A DNA stretch of 47,249 bases, taken from the NCBI GenBank assembly GCA_025923075.1, contig JAICGN010000026.1:1-47249 (forward strand), read 5' to 3'. Positions 1 through 8,295 of this stretch are shown here, one piece after another (position 1 is the first letter of the stretch; each line of letters starts with the position of its first letter). Made by a program: the position numbers and the translations under genes. Under the pieces are notes generated by a model. It was not told the DNA's origin and did no database searches. It saw only the letters and a program-made list of their open reading frames with translations. This DNA is from Chitinophagaceae bacterium. Its GTDB lineage: Bacteria; Bacteroidota; Bacteroidia; Chitinophagales; Chitinophagaceae.

Positions 1-357
1 AAAGGCGAAAATAAAGAACCCGTTATTTTGCAAAATCTCAAAGATGCGATCGAGAAGGATTTTAGAACAAAGCATACGCCGAAGGAGTATGCGGTTTTGC
101 TTAATATTTCGCCCAATGCATTGGCTAAGATTACAAAAAAGCATTTTAGTAAAACGCTTACAAATTTAATTACTGAACGAATTATCATTGAAGCCAAGAG
201 AGAGTTATACCTTACCAATAAATCAATAAAAGAGTTAGCTTATGAGTTGGGATATGACGATGAATATTATTTCAGTCGCTTTTTTAAGAAAAATGCAGCC
301 ATCTCGCCACAAGTCTACAGGGAAACAGTGGGATTTGGGAAAGCCGAATTAAATTAA
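1..357 (+). CDS. AraC-family transcriptional regulator, C-terminal DNA-binding part (5' truncated by window edge)
   Basis: The reading frame is open from the first base, so the gene starts outside the window; a TTG at 28 is probably internal. The visible 118 residues are the AraC/XylS-type DNA-binding domain with two helix-turn-helix units. The first lies around TPKEYAVLLNISPNALAKI. The second, recognisable by SIKELAYELGYDDEYYFSRF followed by FKK and a Pro-x-x-Y-R element, is the most conserved part of the family. The sensor or ligand-binding N-terminus is not visible, so the signal it answers to cannot be inferred. No target operator is apparent downstream. The family assignment is secure; the role is unknown. 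Confidence 0.9.
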   Translation, partial: KGENKEPVILQNLKDAIEKDFRTKHTPKEYAVLLNISPNALAKITKKHFSKTLTNLITERIIIEAKRELYLTNKSIKELAYELGYDDEYYFSRFFKKNAAISPQVYRETVGFGKAELN

Positions 358-821
358 CAATATACAGACAAGAAAGTATCCTCTTGTTGTCGGCAGTGTT
401 CGATTCTTCACTTCAAACCAATAAAGAATAAAAAAAATCTTGAGCGTCATGCTTAGTTGGTAACTAAGCAGCCGGCCTCTGCCCTGGTTATTGTCCATAA
501 ATGAGGATGCCCGGTTGCGTAGCCTGTCCCGATTTTTCGGATTTCTACGCAACCGAATGATACAACCAAAGGAACGCGGAAACGAAAGGATCGTGCCTGC
601 ACAAACTTTGGCCACAGAACAGGCGTTTTGTATTTCATGCGCATCCATCAACTTTTTTTACCTTCAGTAATCGGCCCACAAAACTGACTGCAATACCAAA
701 AAGTTTGATCAAACTGCCTATGCGATCGTTAAGCTATACTTTACCTGTTAGAGAGAAAACCAACGGCGTAGAAAAAATGAATGGATAGTAATTCAAAACC
801 TATTATTCTTAAACAAAATTT
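358..821. other. 464-bp intergenic region holding repeat copy A
   Basis: This gap separates the AraC-type gene from the hemerythrin-like gene. It contains one good copy of the dispersed repeat (382-469), including an 8-bp hairpin. Two overlapping open frames on the minus strand cross the repeat and show no recognisable protein, so they are not called. The remaining sequence up to 821 shows no convincing promoter or RNA gene. Confidence 0.6.
382..469 (+). repeat. Dispersed intergenic repeat, copy A, with terminal hairpin
   Basis: It has the element order GTCGGCAGTGTTCG, then TTCTTCACTTCAAACCAATA, AAAGAATAAAAAAAATCTTG and CATGCTT. It ends in a perfect stem-loop at 451-469 (GCTTAGTT, loop GGT, AACTAAGC). 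It matches copies B and C closely in both sequence and spacing: the hairpin begins 28 bases after the AAAGAA core, against 29 in copy C. Confidence 0.75.
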
Positions 822-1364
822 ATGAAGTATTTCTTCTACTCACTCCTGGTTGTTTTATTTATAAGTCAATGCCGGCATAAAGAGGAAAATCCTCTTATAC
901 AATTCCCCGGAAAGCCGGGAGTCCTTTCATCTATAAAAAAAGAACATGAAAGCCTTTTAGAGCAAATTCATAGGATAACGTTATTTCGGGACAGTGCCGG
1001 CCTTGTAGCAATAAAACTCAATGATTTGATGCAACATCATTTTAAGGAGGAAGAAGATTTTGCATTACCTCCTTTAGAGCTGATGTCTTTATTAGCAAGT
1101 GGAAAAATACCAGAACAAAGCAATGAGATTATAGTATTAACTCAAAGACTAAAATCGCAGTTAACCCATCTGAGCGTAGAACATCAATTGATTAGCGCTT
1201 ACATGAATGAGTTAAGGCAGGCTGACAGTAATGGGAGCCACCCTGAAATTATTGAATTTGAAAAAGAGCTTCATAAACATGCTAATATCGAAGAAGAAGT
1301 TTTTTTCCCCGCAGCTATCCTGATTGGTGAGTATTTAAAACTTAAGGTCGCAATAAAGCCGTAG
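822..1364 (+). CDS. Hemerythrin HHE-domain lipoprotein
   Basis: The 180-residue product starts with a short hydrophobic signal ending in ISQC, a possible lipobox with Cys17, so it is probably a lipid-anchored periplasmic or outer-membrane protein. The rest fits a hemerythrin-like four-helix bundle. His42 lies in KKEHESLLEQIHRI, His72/His73 with Glu76-78 in MQHHFKEEED, a further His in LSVEHQLI, and an H-K-H plus EEE cluster in LHKHANIEEEVFFP. These are the expected di-iron ligands. Members of this family bind O2 or act in nitric-oxide and iron-sulphur stress responses, but an envelope-anchored form has no settled role. The gene stands alone between two repeat copies. Confidence 0.82.
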   Translation: MKYFFYSLLVVLFISQCRHKEENPLIQFPGKPGVLSSIKKEHESLLEQIHRITLFRDSAGLVAIKLNDLMQHHFKEEEDFALPPLELMSLLASGKIPEQSNEIIVLTQRLKSQLTHLSVEHQLISAYMNELRQADSNGSHPEIIEFEKELHKHANIEEEVFFPAAILIGEYLKLKVAIKP

Positions 1365-1428
1365 CTGCTCCCAGTCCGTTCCGTGTCCTGCCCCGCGCAA
1401 CTCCGGCATATATATGATGAGGGCAGAC

Positions 1429-1510
1429 CTCGTTGTCGGTAGTGTCCTTTCTTCACCTCAATAAAGAATATCAAAAAATCTTGAGTTGTTATGCTTAACC
1501 TGCGGGCAGG
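1429..1510 (+). repeat. Dispersed intergenic repeat, copy B
   Basis: Element order is CGTTGTCGGTAGTGTCC, TTTCTTCACCTCAATAAAGA, ATATCAAAAAATCTTGAG and TATGCTT. A small perfect inverted repeat follows at 1499-1510 (CCTGC, loop GG, GCAGG). This is one of the best-preserved copies and lies between two + strand genes. Confidence 0.75.
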
Positions 1511-1658
1511 CATTGACTTCACATGATCTTATTTAATTCCAAAACAACCATTCCTTTGCTACCATCTCCTCCATCCACGAAAAATACTCCTAAAGAGGTA
1601 TTGACTTTTGCCTCACATCAATATTACCTTAGTAACAGCCATTAAATACCAAACTGAA

Positions 1659-2087
1659 ATGTCTGATGCCGATCTTATAAAGCTCGGGAGCATTGAAAAA
1701 AAGGAAAAAAATGAGTTGCGCCAACTTGTTAATGATTTATTGCGGGATCATGCCGACAGAAGTGTTACTGGCCATGGCGAGCACAGGGCAAGGCAATCTT
1801 TTGATGATCTGCTCGATTTTTTTACCAAGCTGGATTATTATCTCGCATTAAAGCTCATTTCCAAAAGCGAACTTTATTATTTTCTTTACTACTTTGAACG
1901 TTGTGCTTATAAAGCTGATGGAGCCGTGATGCGGTATGCTTCAACTTACGGCTATCCATCCCTATTCAGACTGTTGTATGTTTTAGGCATTGAGCCTAAG
2001 AATAAAAAGATATTTGATGAAAATCTTAAGTTTTTTAATAACAGGCAACAGAGATATTATGACAAGTTACGATCAAAGGAGTCGTAA
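1659..2087 (+). CDS. Hypothetical protein, 142 residues
   Basis: I do not recognise this protein. It is mostly helical and charged at the N-terminus (GSIEKKEKNELRQLVNDLL) with an aromatic-rich middle (SELYYFLYYFERCAYKADG) and a basic end. It has no signal peptide or membrane segment, so a cytosolic location is likely. The frame opens after a TGA at 1602 and has a TTG at 1608, but the ATG at 1659 is preferred because TTG starts are rare and the extra 17 residues look unremarkable. Repeat copies flank it on both sides and it has no operon partner. Confidence 0.6.
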   Translation: MSDADLIKLGSIEKKEKNELRQLVNDLLRDHADRSVTGHGEHRARQSFDDLLDFFTKLDYYLALKLISKSELYYFLYYFERCAYKADGAVMRYASTYGYPSLFRLLYVLGIEPKNKKIFDENLKFFNNRQQRYYDKLRSKES

Positions 2088-2179
2088 GCAGCTAGCTCAT
2101 CGTTTCCAGTAAGCTCAGTCACTTCGGGTTCTTAAGGCATTGCGAAGTCTTTCAAATGATCTTCAATAAAAGACAACCC

Positions 2180-2282
2180 CTCGTTACCGGTAGTGTTCCA
2201 TTGCCTTGTTGCCGATAGTATTCCTTTCTTCAACACAATAAAGAACATAAAAAAGCTTGAGTCGTGATGCTTCGATTGAAGC
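2180..2282 (+). repeat. Dispersed intergenic repeat, copy C, 5' block duplicated
   Basis: The 5' block appears twice in degenerate form: TCGTTACCGGTAGTGTTCC, then TTGTTGCCGATAGTATTCC. It is followed by TTTCTTCAACACAATAAAGA, ACATAAAAAAGCTTGAG and GTGATGCTT. The copy ends with the stem-loop GCTTC-GATT-GAAGC at 2269-2282, which starts 29 bases after the AAAGAA core. Confidence 0.75.
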
Positions 2283-2340
2283 TAAGTATCTGACTTAAAT
2301 GAGCACGCAATAGATTTCTGGAATTTGCTTTCTCAGAAAT

Positions 2341-2370
2341 TTTGATAATAGCTTAATATTTGTATTTTTC
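2341..2370 (+). promoter_or_regulatory. Candidate Bacteroidota-type promoter for the propeller protein gene
   Basis: A TTTG at 2341-2344 and a TATTTTTC at 2363-2370 match the Bacteroidota -33 TTTG and -7 TAnnTTTG consensus (last base differs), with an 18-base spacer. The predicted start of transcription near 2377 would leave a leader of about 45 bases before the ATG at 2424. This is a pattern match only. Confidence 0.4.
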
Positions 2371-2423
2371 GCACAGGAACCTGTGAAAATAAAGAGCGAC
2401 CGGTCTCCATAAAACACTGCTTC

Positions 2424-4916
2424 ATGCTAAAATTTTTCATTTCTGTTTTTTTTCTCTTGATACAATTTGCAGGCAATAGCCAGCTTCCCGTTTTGCAATG
2501 GGCCAAAACATTTAACGCGGCGAATATCTGGAATTACTCTACTTATAATAATGGCAGATCTGTCGCAGTCGATCAACAGGGAAATGTTTATTCCGCTGGA
2601 CTTTTTACCTATACCGTTGACTTTGATCCCGGGCCGGGTGTTTATACGGTGACGGCTGAGGGACCTAGTAATTATGGAATCTATATTTCCAAGCTTGATG
2701 CCGATGGAAATTTTGTTTGGGCCAAACAAATTCCAGCCCTCGTAGAATTTGCAGACATTGAGTTAAAGGTGGACAATAGTGGCAATGTATACCTTACTGC
2801 CTATATCAATGAACCAGCAGATATGGATCCTGGCCCTGGAGTACAAATAATGACCCCCATTGGTGCCAAAGATGCCTTTGTTGTAAAACTTGACACCGAT
2901 GGAAACCTCGTATGGGCAAAACAATTCGGTGGCCCGGGGGATACGGTCCCTGTACCAAATATCTTAACCCTTGACCAAAACAACAATGTCATCGTTTGTG
3001 GATTATTCAATAACACCGTTGATTTTGATCCCGGTCCCAATACATTTAATCTTACCTCAACTGCTCACATGCAATGTTTCATCGTCAAACTAAGTAACAA
3101 TGGCGATCTTATATGGGCAAAGCAATTTGGTAACTCTCCGGTAGTATATGGCAATGCTAACATTTATGATGTGGAATGCGATGTTCAGGGAAATATTTTC
3201 ACAACCGGTGGGTTTGCCGGGAGTTGTGATTTCGATCCCGGACCAGGTGTCTACACATTGGCAGCTACCAGCGTGGCGGATGGCTTTATAACAAAACTTG
3301 ATGCGAACGGAAATTTTGGTTGGGCCAAAAGAATTGCCAATGCCACAACAACTTACAACTATTGGATAATACCAAGAGGTATTACAGTTGACAACATGGG
3401 CAATGTAATTACCACAGGTGGATTCATAGGCGCATACGATTTCGATCCCGGGCCAGCCGAACAAATTATTCCAAGTTTGTCGAATTATAACAGCTATATT
3501 CTTAAATTAAACGGACAAGGTGAACTTGTTTGGGTAAAGATCATTGGAGCTCCTGATGGTGGAACTGGTCACGATGTTGTCGTAGATAGCGATAATGACA
3601 TATACACGATCGGTGGATATGGACCGTCGGTTGATTTCGATCCGGGTCCCGGTGATTATACTATTAACAGTCCTTACTATGGTGCGTCAGCTATTGTCAA
3701 ATTAAATGCTAATGGAAATTTTGTATATGCTGCACCTTTTCAAAGTATAAGCGACGGCACCACTTTATTCAGACGCATGGATATGGATGCATCCCGTAAT
3801 ATTTATATTACAGGACACATGGGCGGCATTGTGGATTTTGATCCCGGTCCAAATGTATACCCTTTGACAGGAGGATCGAGTTGGGCACCCTATGTTGTAA
3901 AACTTAGCCGTTGCCTTAATATAACAACGACCACATTAAATATAAATACCTGTTCCAGCTATACCCTAAATAATGAAACGTTCGATTCATCTGGCACCTA
4001 TACACAGATCATTCCAAATGCATCCGGGTGTGATTCTGTCATCACACTGCATCTTACACTCAACAAAAAGTTTACCCAACAAACAAAAACGATTTGTGAA
4101 GGTGAATACTTTCTTGCCGGGGGCGCCAATCAATCAACCTCAGGCAAATACATAGATACGTTGCAAACAATCCTTGGTTGTGATTCTATTATTACTACTC
4201 ATTTAACCGTCAACCCCAAACCCTCACCTAATCTTGGGCCTGACAGAGATTTGTGCAGTAATTCAGCGCTTACACTTGCGCCCGGATCATTTACCAGCTA
4301 TTCATGGCACGACATGAGCACTGAAAATAATTTTATTGTTACAAATTCAGGTGTATACTGGGTTACTGTAACGAACAGCAATAATTGTTCTGCAACGGAT
4401 TCACTTGTAATTAGTGTTGTCCTACCACCATCAGGTTTTTTAAAACACACAGACAGCATATGTTCGTATGATAAACTAACATTAAAACCTCTTAGTAACT
4501 TTAACAACTATTATTGGTCAACCGGAGCTTCACAAAGCAGTATTATAATAAATGGTCCCGGTCAATATTGGCTTCGTGCAACAGATGCCAAAGGTTGCAT
4601 GGGAACTGACACGATCACAATCTATCCCAAGCAATGTATGGTCGGCGTTTATGTGCCTACAGGATTTACCCCTAATGGTGATGGAAAAAATGATACATTT
4701 AAAGCATTAGTGTTTGGCAAGATACAATCATTCAAACTGCAAATAGTTGACAGGTCTGGTGCGTTAATATTCCAAACAACAGATCCTGATAAAGGTTGGG
4801 ACGGCATCTATAAGGGAAACCCGTACACTACCACAACTTTTGTATGGCAGTGCTTTTACCAATTAGAAAACGAACAACCGGCATATCAAAAAGGTACTTT
4901 GACCTTAATTCGATGA
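2424..4916 (+). CDS. Secreted seven-repeat (SBBP-like) protein with T9SS type B C-terminal domain
   Basis: The 830-residue protein begins with a signal peptide (MLKFFISVFFLLIQFAGNSQ). Residues of roughly 30-490 contain seven D-x-DPGP motifs, each about 55-75 residues apart. Most alternate with strands ending in K-L-D-x-D/N-G-N-F/L-V-W-A-K. This is the pattern of SBBP beta-propeller repeats, and seven copies would suit a seven-bladed propeller. Two related Cys-containing modules ending in GCDSVITLHLTL and GCDSIITTHLTV follow at about 510-595, then Ig/PKD-like strands. The last 85 residues (PTGFTPNGDGKNDTF to GTLTLIR) are the gliding-motility-associated C-terminal domain that sends proteins through the type IX secretion system. 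It is probably displayed on the cell surface; the ligand is unknown. Confidence 0.88.
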   Translation: MLKFFISVFFLLIQFAGNSQLPVLQWAKTFNAANIWNYSTYNNGRSVAVDQQGNVYSAGLFTYTVDFDPGPGVYTVTAEGPSNYGIYISKLDADGNFVWAKQIPALVEFADIELKVDNSGNVYLTAYINEPADMDPGPGVQIMTPIGAKDAFVVKLDTDGNLVWAKQFGGPGDTVPVPNILTLDQNNNVIVCGLFNNTVDFDPGPNTFNLTSTAHMQCFIVKLSNNGDLIWAKQFGNSPVVYGNANIYDVECDVQGNIFTTGGFAGSCDFDPGPGVYTLAATSVADGFITKLDANGNFGWAKRIANATTTYNYWIIPRGITVDNMGNVITTGGFIGAYDFDPGPAEQIIPSLSNYNSYILKLNGQGELVWVKIIGAPDGGTGHDVVVDSDNDIYTIGGYGPSVDFDPGPGDYTINSPYYGASAIVKLNANGNFVYAAPFQSISDGTTLFRRMDMDASRNIYITGHMGGIVDFDPGPNVYPLTGGSSWAPYVVKLSRCLNITTTTLNINTCSSYTLNNETFDSSGTYTQIIPNASGCDSVITLHLTLNKKFTQQTKTICEGEYFLAGGANQSTSGKYIDTLQTILGCDSIITTHLTVNPKPSPNLGPDRDLCSNSALTLAPGSFTSYSWHDMSTENNFIVTNSGVYWVTVTNSNNCSATDSLVISVVLPPSGFLKHTDSICSYDKLTLKPLSNFNNYYWSTGASQSSIIINGPGQYWLRATDAKGCMGTDTITIYPKQCMVGVYVPTGFTPNGDGKNDTFKALVFGKIQSFKLQIVDRSGALIFQTTDPDKGWDGIYKGNPYTTTTFVWQCFYQLENEQPAYQKGTLTLIR

Positions 4917-4945
4917 ACTACGTTTCCGCCTCCCGTTGACGGCAG

Positions 4946-4960
4946 TCCCGCACAGCGGGA
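4946..4960 (+). terminator. Stem-loop downstream of the propeller protein gene
   Basis: A perfect 6-bp stem (TCCCGC, loop ACA, GCGGGA) lies 30 bases after the stop codon. Only a short T-run (TTTTC) follows, about 11 bases later, so it may be a weak terminator. It may instead be the hairpin associated with the neighbouring degenerate repeat copy. Confidence 0.35.
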
Positions 4961-4970
4961 GAAATGGATG

Positions 4971-5000
4971 TTTTCTTCAAATCAATATTGAATCAGAGCT
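4971..5000 (+). repeat. Dispersed intergenic repeat, degenerate copy D
   Basis: The core TTTTCTTCAAATCAATATTG is well kept, but the AAAGAATATAAAAA block has decayed. The preceding sequence GTTGACGGCAGTCC resembles the 5' block of the other copies. Confidence 0.5.
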
Positions 5001-5276
5001 TTTAAAAAACTGATCTGGCATCTGTCTTTTTCAGGTAATAGATTTCAATGGATTTATTGCGAAGGAGTGAACTACCAGAAATCGTTTGTTGCGGTGTCCA
5101 GGGATTAGGAAATTGGGATCAGGACCGGTTTATGCAGACTTGTTTAAACGAGCCAAAATGCCTTTTATATAAAAGGCTGCTATCGGAATTATTAATATTT
5201 CTAATTTGGATTGTAACTATGGAAGGCCCGAAACGTATAGTTATTGAATTGCTGTAACCCGGACTATAAAAACAAA

Positions 5277-6101
5277 ATGATCTTTATGAGAACCTTTATT
5301 TTAATCCTTCAGGCAATATTTTTTGCAAGCATTGTTGCGGGTCAAAACCTGGAATTACCAAGGTCAAAGAAAACGGACAGCCGTTATTGGCTTATCGGTT
5401 TGGGACTCTCGGTCCAAAACATGTATGATGAAGGGATTTCCTATGTCCGTTACAAAGGCACGGGTATCGCTCCGTCGCTTGGCCTGATCAAAAGCAGCGA
5501 AAAGAAATATTGCCAGTTTTTGTTTCAGCCGACGTTTAATAAATTAAAAACTGAAAGAAGCAATGGGTTAAGGCCAATGGAAGTAAGCACCACGAGGTTT
5601 ATATTGGATTATCAATATTTAGTCAGCGTAAAAGAATGGGATCAAAAATTAAAATTGTATGCGGGTGGAAATATTTCATTGCTCTTCAATCTTAAAAGAG
5701 CAGAACAATTAGATAATTCACAGCTGGTATATGATTATGCATTAAGCATCGGGCCTGCCGCTAAACTTGATAAAACTGTAAGGTGGAATAAGAGAGATTG
5801 TTTAGCATCATTTGGTCTCAGCCTGCCACTCCTTTCTCATATTGCCCGGCCCTATTACCTGAACCGGATTGAATTTATTGATCCGAAAAATGATTTCCTG
5901 GGTGATCTGTTCAGTAACAGCAGCATTGTATCTGCAAATAAAAATCTGCGAATAACCAGCGGCCTGTCGTTTACCTACCCGTTGTTCAATAAAAATACAC
6001 TGAAGCTTGGCTATACATGGGATTTTTATAAAATGAAAACGATCAATTCGGTTTATGCCGCAGAGCATCTCATCGCAATTTCGTTCCTGTCAAACTATTA
6101 A
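5277..6101 (+). CDS. Exported outer-membrane beta-barrel-like protein of unknown function
   Basis: With the ATG at 5277 the product is 274 residues and opens with a clean signal peptide (MIFMRTFILILQAIFFASIVAGQ). The upstream in-frame ATG at 5244 would put polar residues in front of the signal. The mature part alternates short strands rich in Tyr, Leu and Gly (LILDYQYLV-like, LKLYAGGNISLLFNL, LGYTWDFYKM) and ends in an aliphatic/Tyr strand, as in outer-membrane barrels. No named family is recognised. Its stop codon is 17 bp upstream of an S41 peptidase lipoprotein gene, so the two are probably co-transcribed and may act together at the envelope. Confidence 0.65.
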   Translation: MIFMRTFILILQAIFFASIVAGQNLELPRSKKTDSRYWLIGLGLSVQNMYDEGISYVRYKGTGIAPSLGLIKSSEKKYCQFLFQPTFNKLKTERSNGLRPMEVSTTRFILDYQYLVSVKEWDQKLKLYAGGNISLLFNLKRAEQLDNSQLVYDYALSIGPAAKLDKTVRWNKRDCLASFGLSLPLLSHIARPYYLNRIEFIDPKNDFLGDLFSNSSIVSANKNLRITSGLSFTYPLFNKNTLKLGYTWDFYKMKTINSVYAAEHLIAISFLSNY

Positions 6102-6118
6102 TCTACAATGATCCAATC

Positions 6119-7126
6119 ATGAAAAAGGTATTTTTTGCTTTCATTATAGTATTTATTTGTTCCTCTTGTGAAAAAGTGATTATGCCAGCATCAGAATCGG
6201 CTGATGCAGGAACAACCTTTGAAACGCTTTGGCAAACCATTGACCGCGGATATTCTTTTTTTGAGTATAAGAATATTGACTGGAATGCGGTCTATCAATC
6301 TTACCGGCCACAGATAAATAATAATATGACGGACAGAGAATTCTTCAGCAAATGCGCCGAAATGCTGCAGCTGTTAAAAGACGGTCATGTAAATTTAAGA
6401 GCAGGGTTTTCCACTTCCTACTACCATGATTTTTACCTGAACTTCCCGGCCAATTTTAATAAAGAAATTATTGACAGGAATTATCTGAGGGGTTTTGAAG
6501 TAACCGGGCCACTTTATCATACTGTTTTGAGTGGAAATATTGGTTATATCTATTACGGAAGTTTTGCAACTCCATTTGATGACGACCAGTTAGATGTTGT
6601 ACTGGCAAGATTCAATTCCATAGCCGGATTAAAAGGAATTATTTTCGATGTAAGAAATAATTTCGGTGGTGACCCTGCTAATGCTTATCGTTTTTTTAAA
6701 AGAATTGCGACACAAAATACATTGTTATACAAAACGAAATATAAAAACGGGCCGGGACATAATGATTTTTCCGCTGAACAGGAAAGTATTATTGAACCAA
6801 CAACTGATAAGATAAAGTATACCGGCAAAATAGTTGTACTAACTAATCGTAAATGCTATAGTGCGTGCAATTTTTTTGTCGCAGGATGCAAAGCCTTTTC
6901 TCAAATAAAAATTGTGGGAGACCAGACAGGCGGCGGTGGTGGACAGCCAACAGGTTTTGAATTGCCTAATGGATGGTCTGTGAATTTTTCAGGTTCTATT
7001 ACCAGTTTGCCAAACGGCTTTATAATTGAGAATGGGGTGTTGCCTGATATTGCTGTTGCATTAAGTCCTTCTGATGAAGCGGTCGGAATTGATACGATAA
7101 TTGAGAGGGCAAAAACACTTTTTTAA
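6119..7126 (+). CDS. S41 family peptidase lipoprotein
   Basis: The 335-residue product has a lipoprotein signal (FICSSC, Cys17). The core carries the hallmarks of the C-terminal processing peptidase (tail-specific protease/tricorn-like) family S41: GNIGYIYYGSF near 139-149, KGIIFDVRNNFGGDP near 172-185, and KIVVLTNRKCYSACNFF near 237-253, where Ser248 sits at the nucleophile position. A Gly-rich turn, GDQTGGGGGQP, follows. It is shorter than classical tail-specific proteases and shows no evident PDZ domain. It probably cleaves or binds peptides in the periplasm. It is the second gene of a likely two-gene operon with the exported protein just upstream. Confidence 0.85.
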   Translation: MKKVFFAFIIVFICSSCEKVIMPASESADAGTTFETLWQTIDRGYSFFEYKNIDWNAVYQSYRPQINNNMTDREFFSKCAEMLQLLKDGHVNLRAGFSTSYYHDFYLNFPANFNKEIIDRNYLRGFEVTGPLYHTVLSGNIGYIYYGSFATPFDDDQLDVVLARFNSIAGLKGIIFDVRNNFGGDPANAYRFFKRIATQNTLLYKTKYKNGPGHNDFSAEQESIIEPTTDKIKYTGKIVVLTNRKCYSACNFFVAGCKAFSQIKIVGDQTGGGGGQPTGFELPNGWSVNFSGSITSLPNGFIIENGVLPDIAVALSPSDEAVGIDTIIERAKTLF

Positions 7127-7467
7127 ATCTGCATGATGGTTTGTATCGGCAGCTGCATAGCATTGCTTAGGTGTGGGTAATCTGGTCGCTGTGGGTAGCC
7201 CCGCATCTGAGGGATAAATAGTCCTTTTTTCAAATCAAACTTCGTCAACTATCGGTTGAGTTTAAAATGCAAGCGTCTTCATTGTTCATTCAGTAAGAGG
7301 TTAATTTACGATTTGCTTTAACGGAATCTTCAAGGGGTTTACACTTTCAATCCATGGAAAATATACAGTGCTGCTGTGAATAACAGTAGAATTCATTTCA
7401 TATTAGAACAATTTTGCGTTTTTTGGAGGTGAATTGCGTATACAAAATATACGTGTCAACATCCTCT
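7127..7467. other. 341-bp intergenic region with weak repeat copy E
   Basis: The gap holds one weak repeat copy at 7213-7249 and otherwise no recognisable gene. The open frame of the next gene extends into its 3' end from a TTG at 7414, but the ATG at 7468 is the better start. Confidence 0.5.
7213..7249 (+). repeat. Dispersed intergenic repeat, weak copy E
   Basis: Only the block ATAGTCCTTTTTTCAAATCA is kept, matching TAGTGTCCTTTCTTCAAATCA of the family. The AAAGAA and downstream blocks are lost. Confidence 0.35.
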
Positions 7468-8268
7468 ATGAAAACGACCAAAGTTTTACAAGCCATTAGT
7501 TTGTTCCTGATCTTCGTTATTGCGGTCAGTTGCCGGAGTAACAGATCTACCACAGGCAGACAATACCCAAGAAATCCTACTCCAACTGAAACTCCAACAA
7601 AGACAACACCAGTCTATGTTGAGGCCAGTAATCTTCCACCGGGTCAGGCGAAAAAAATCTATGGAAGTCAATCCGCAAAAGCTTATGCACCGGGGCAACA
7701 AAAAAAATATGCGAACCGCTATCCTTTGATCATTGTTCATACGCCTGGTATAGTGATCAACAAGTATAGCGATGGTCGCTACTATTACAGAAACACTGCA
7801 GGATATACCTATTGGAAAGGCTATGATGGAAGATATTATATCGATGAGAAGCATTTGAAAGGCATGGAATATGAAGTAAGTGAGTATGATGATTGGAAAT
7901 TCAAGGGGCAAAAAAATGACAAAACCCAGGGACGGAAAGGACAGGAGCAGGAAGAAAAATTAAAGGAAAACCAGATAAAAAAAGATGCTAAGGATATCGC
8001 CAAAGTCAAGGAACAAAAAGAAAATGGCCAGAACCAAAAAGCGAAAGACAATGAACAAAAAGGCAATGGCCAGAACCCAAAAGCCGAAGAAGAGGAACAA
8101 AAAGGAAACGGCCAGAACCAAAAAGCGAAGGACAATGATTCAAAAGGAAAGGAGCGAAACGACCAAAAGGCGAAAGACAATGATTCAAAAGAAAAAGATC
8201 AAACCGACGAGAAAGCGAAAGACGACAATACCCAAAAAGGAAAAGCTAAATCGAAGGATAAAGGGTAA
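7468..8268 (+). CDS. Lipoprotein with long charged Lys/Asn/Gln/Glu repeat tail
   Basis: Starting at the ATG at 7468 gives 266 residues with a clear lipoprotein signal (MKTTKVLQAISLFLIFVIAVSC, Cys22). The longer TTG-start version would bury that signal. The middle has a Pro/Thr-rich linker and a Tyr-rich module (DGRYYYRNTAGYTYWKGYDG) of a type seen in small Bacteroidota envelope proteins. From about residue 150 the protein becomes almost purely K, E, D, N, Q and G, in imperfect repeats of QKGNGQNQKAKDN type. This tail is surely disordered and highly charged; it could bind polyanions or span peptidoglycan. Function is unknown. Confidence 0.7.
   Translation: MKTTKVLQAISLFLIFVIAVSCRSNRSTTGRQYPRNPTPTETPTKTTPVYVEASNLPPGQAKKIYGSQSAKAYAPGQQKKYANRYPLIIVHTPGIVINKYSDGRYYYRNTAGYTYWKGYDGRYYIDEKHLKGMEYEVSEYDDWKFKGQKNDKTQGRKGQEQEEKLKENQIKKDAKDIAKVKEQKENGQNQKAKDNEQKGNGQNPKAEEEEQKGNGQNQKAKDNDSKGKERNDQKAKDNDSKEKDQTDEKAKDDNTQKGKAKSKDKG
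8010..8262 (+). repeat. In-gene tandem repeats encoding the charged lipoprotein tail
   Basis: Degenerate tandem units of roughly 36-51 bases encode KGNGQNQKAKDN-type and KAKDNDSK-type peptides in succession. Such in-frame repeats can change copy number by slipped-strand events, so tail length may vary between strains. Confidence 0.6.
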
Positions 8269-8295
8269 TTAATTCGGTTCCTTCGATCGCAATAT

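Larger units (their letters stand above)
2088..2423. other. 336-bp intergenic region with repeat copy C and a candidate promoter
   Basis: This gap holds repeat copy C (2180-2282), which appears to carry a partial internal duplication of its 5' block. About 60 bases further on is a promoter-like pair of boxes for the next gene. Nothing else is recognisable. Confidence 0.6.
4917..5276. other. 360-bp intergenic region with hairpin and degenerate repeat copy D
   Basis: Beyond the stop codon at 4916 there is a hairpin (4946-4960) and a degenerate repeat copy (4971-5000). An open frame at 5048-5257 has no recognisable content and is not called. No clear promoter was found. Confidence 0.5.

Noticed and set aside
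349-651. Overlapping minus-strand open frames in the gap after the AraC-type gene
   Set aside because: They cross repeat copy A, have Arg-rich composition and no recognisable domain; they look like chance frames.
5048-5257. 69-residue open frame before the outer-membrane protein gene
   Set aside because: No domain, weak composition, and it overlaps the 5' end of the longer open frame of the next gene.
7836-8180. Antisense open frame rich in Phe, Ser and Trp inside the charged-tail lipoprotein gene
   Set aside because: It is the antisense reading of the Lys/Gln/Glu-rich repeats.
8010-8262. Regular repeats that might be taken for a CRISPR array
   Set aside because: They are in-frame coding repeats without unique spacers.
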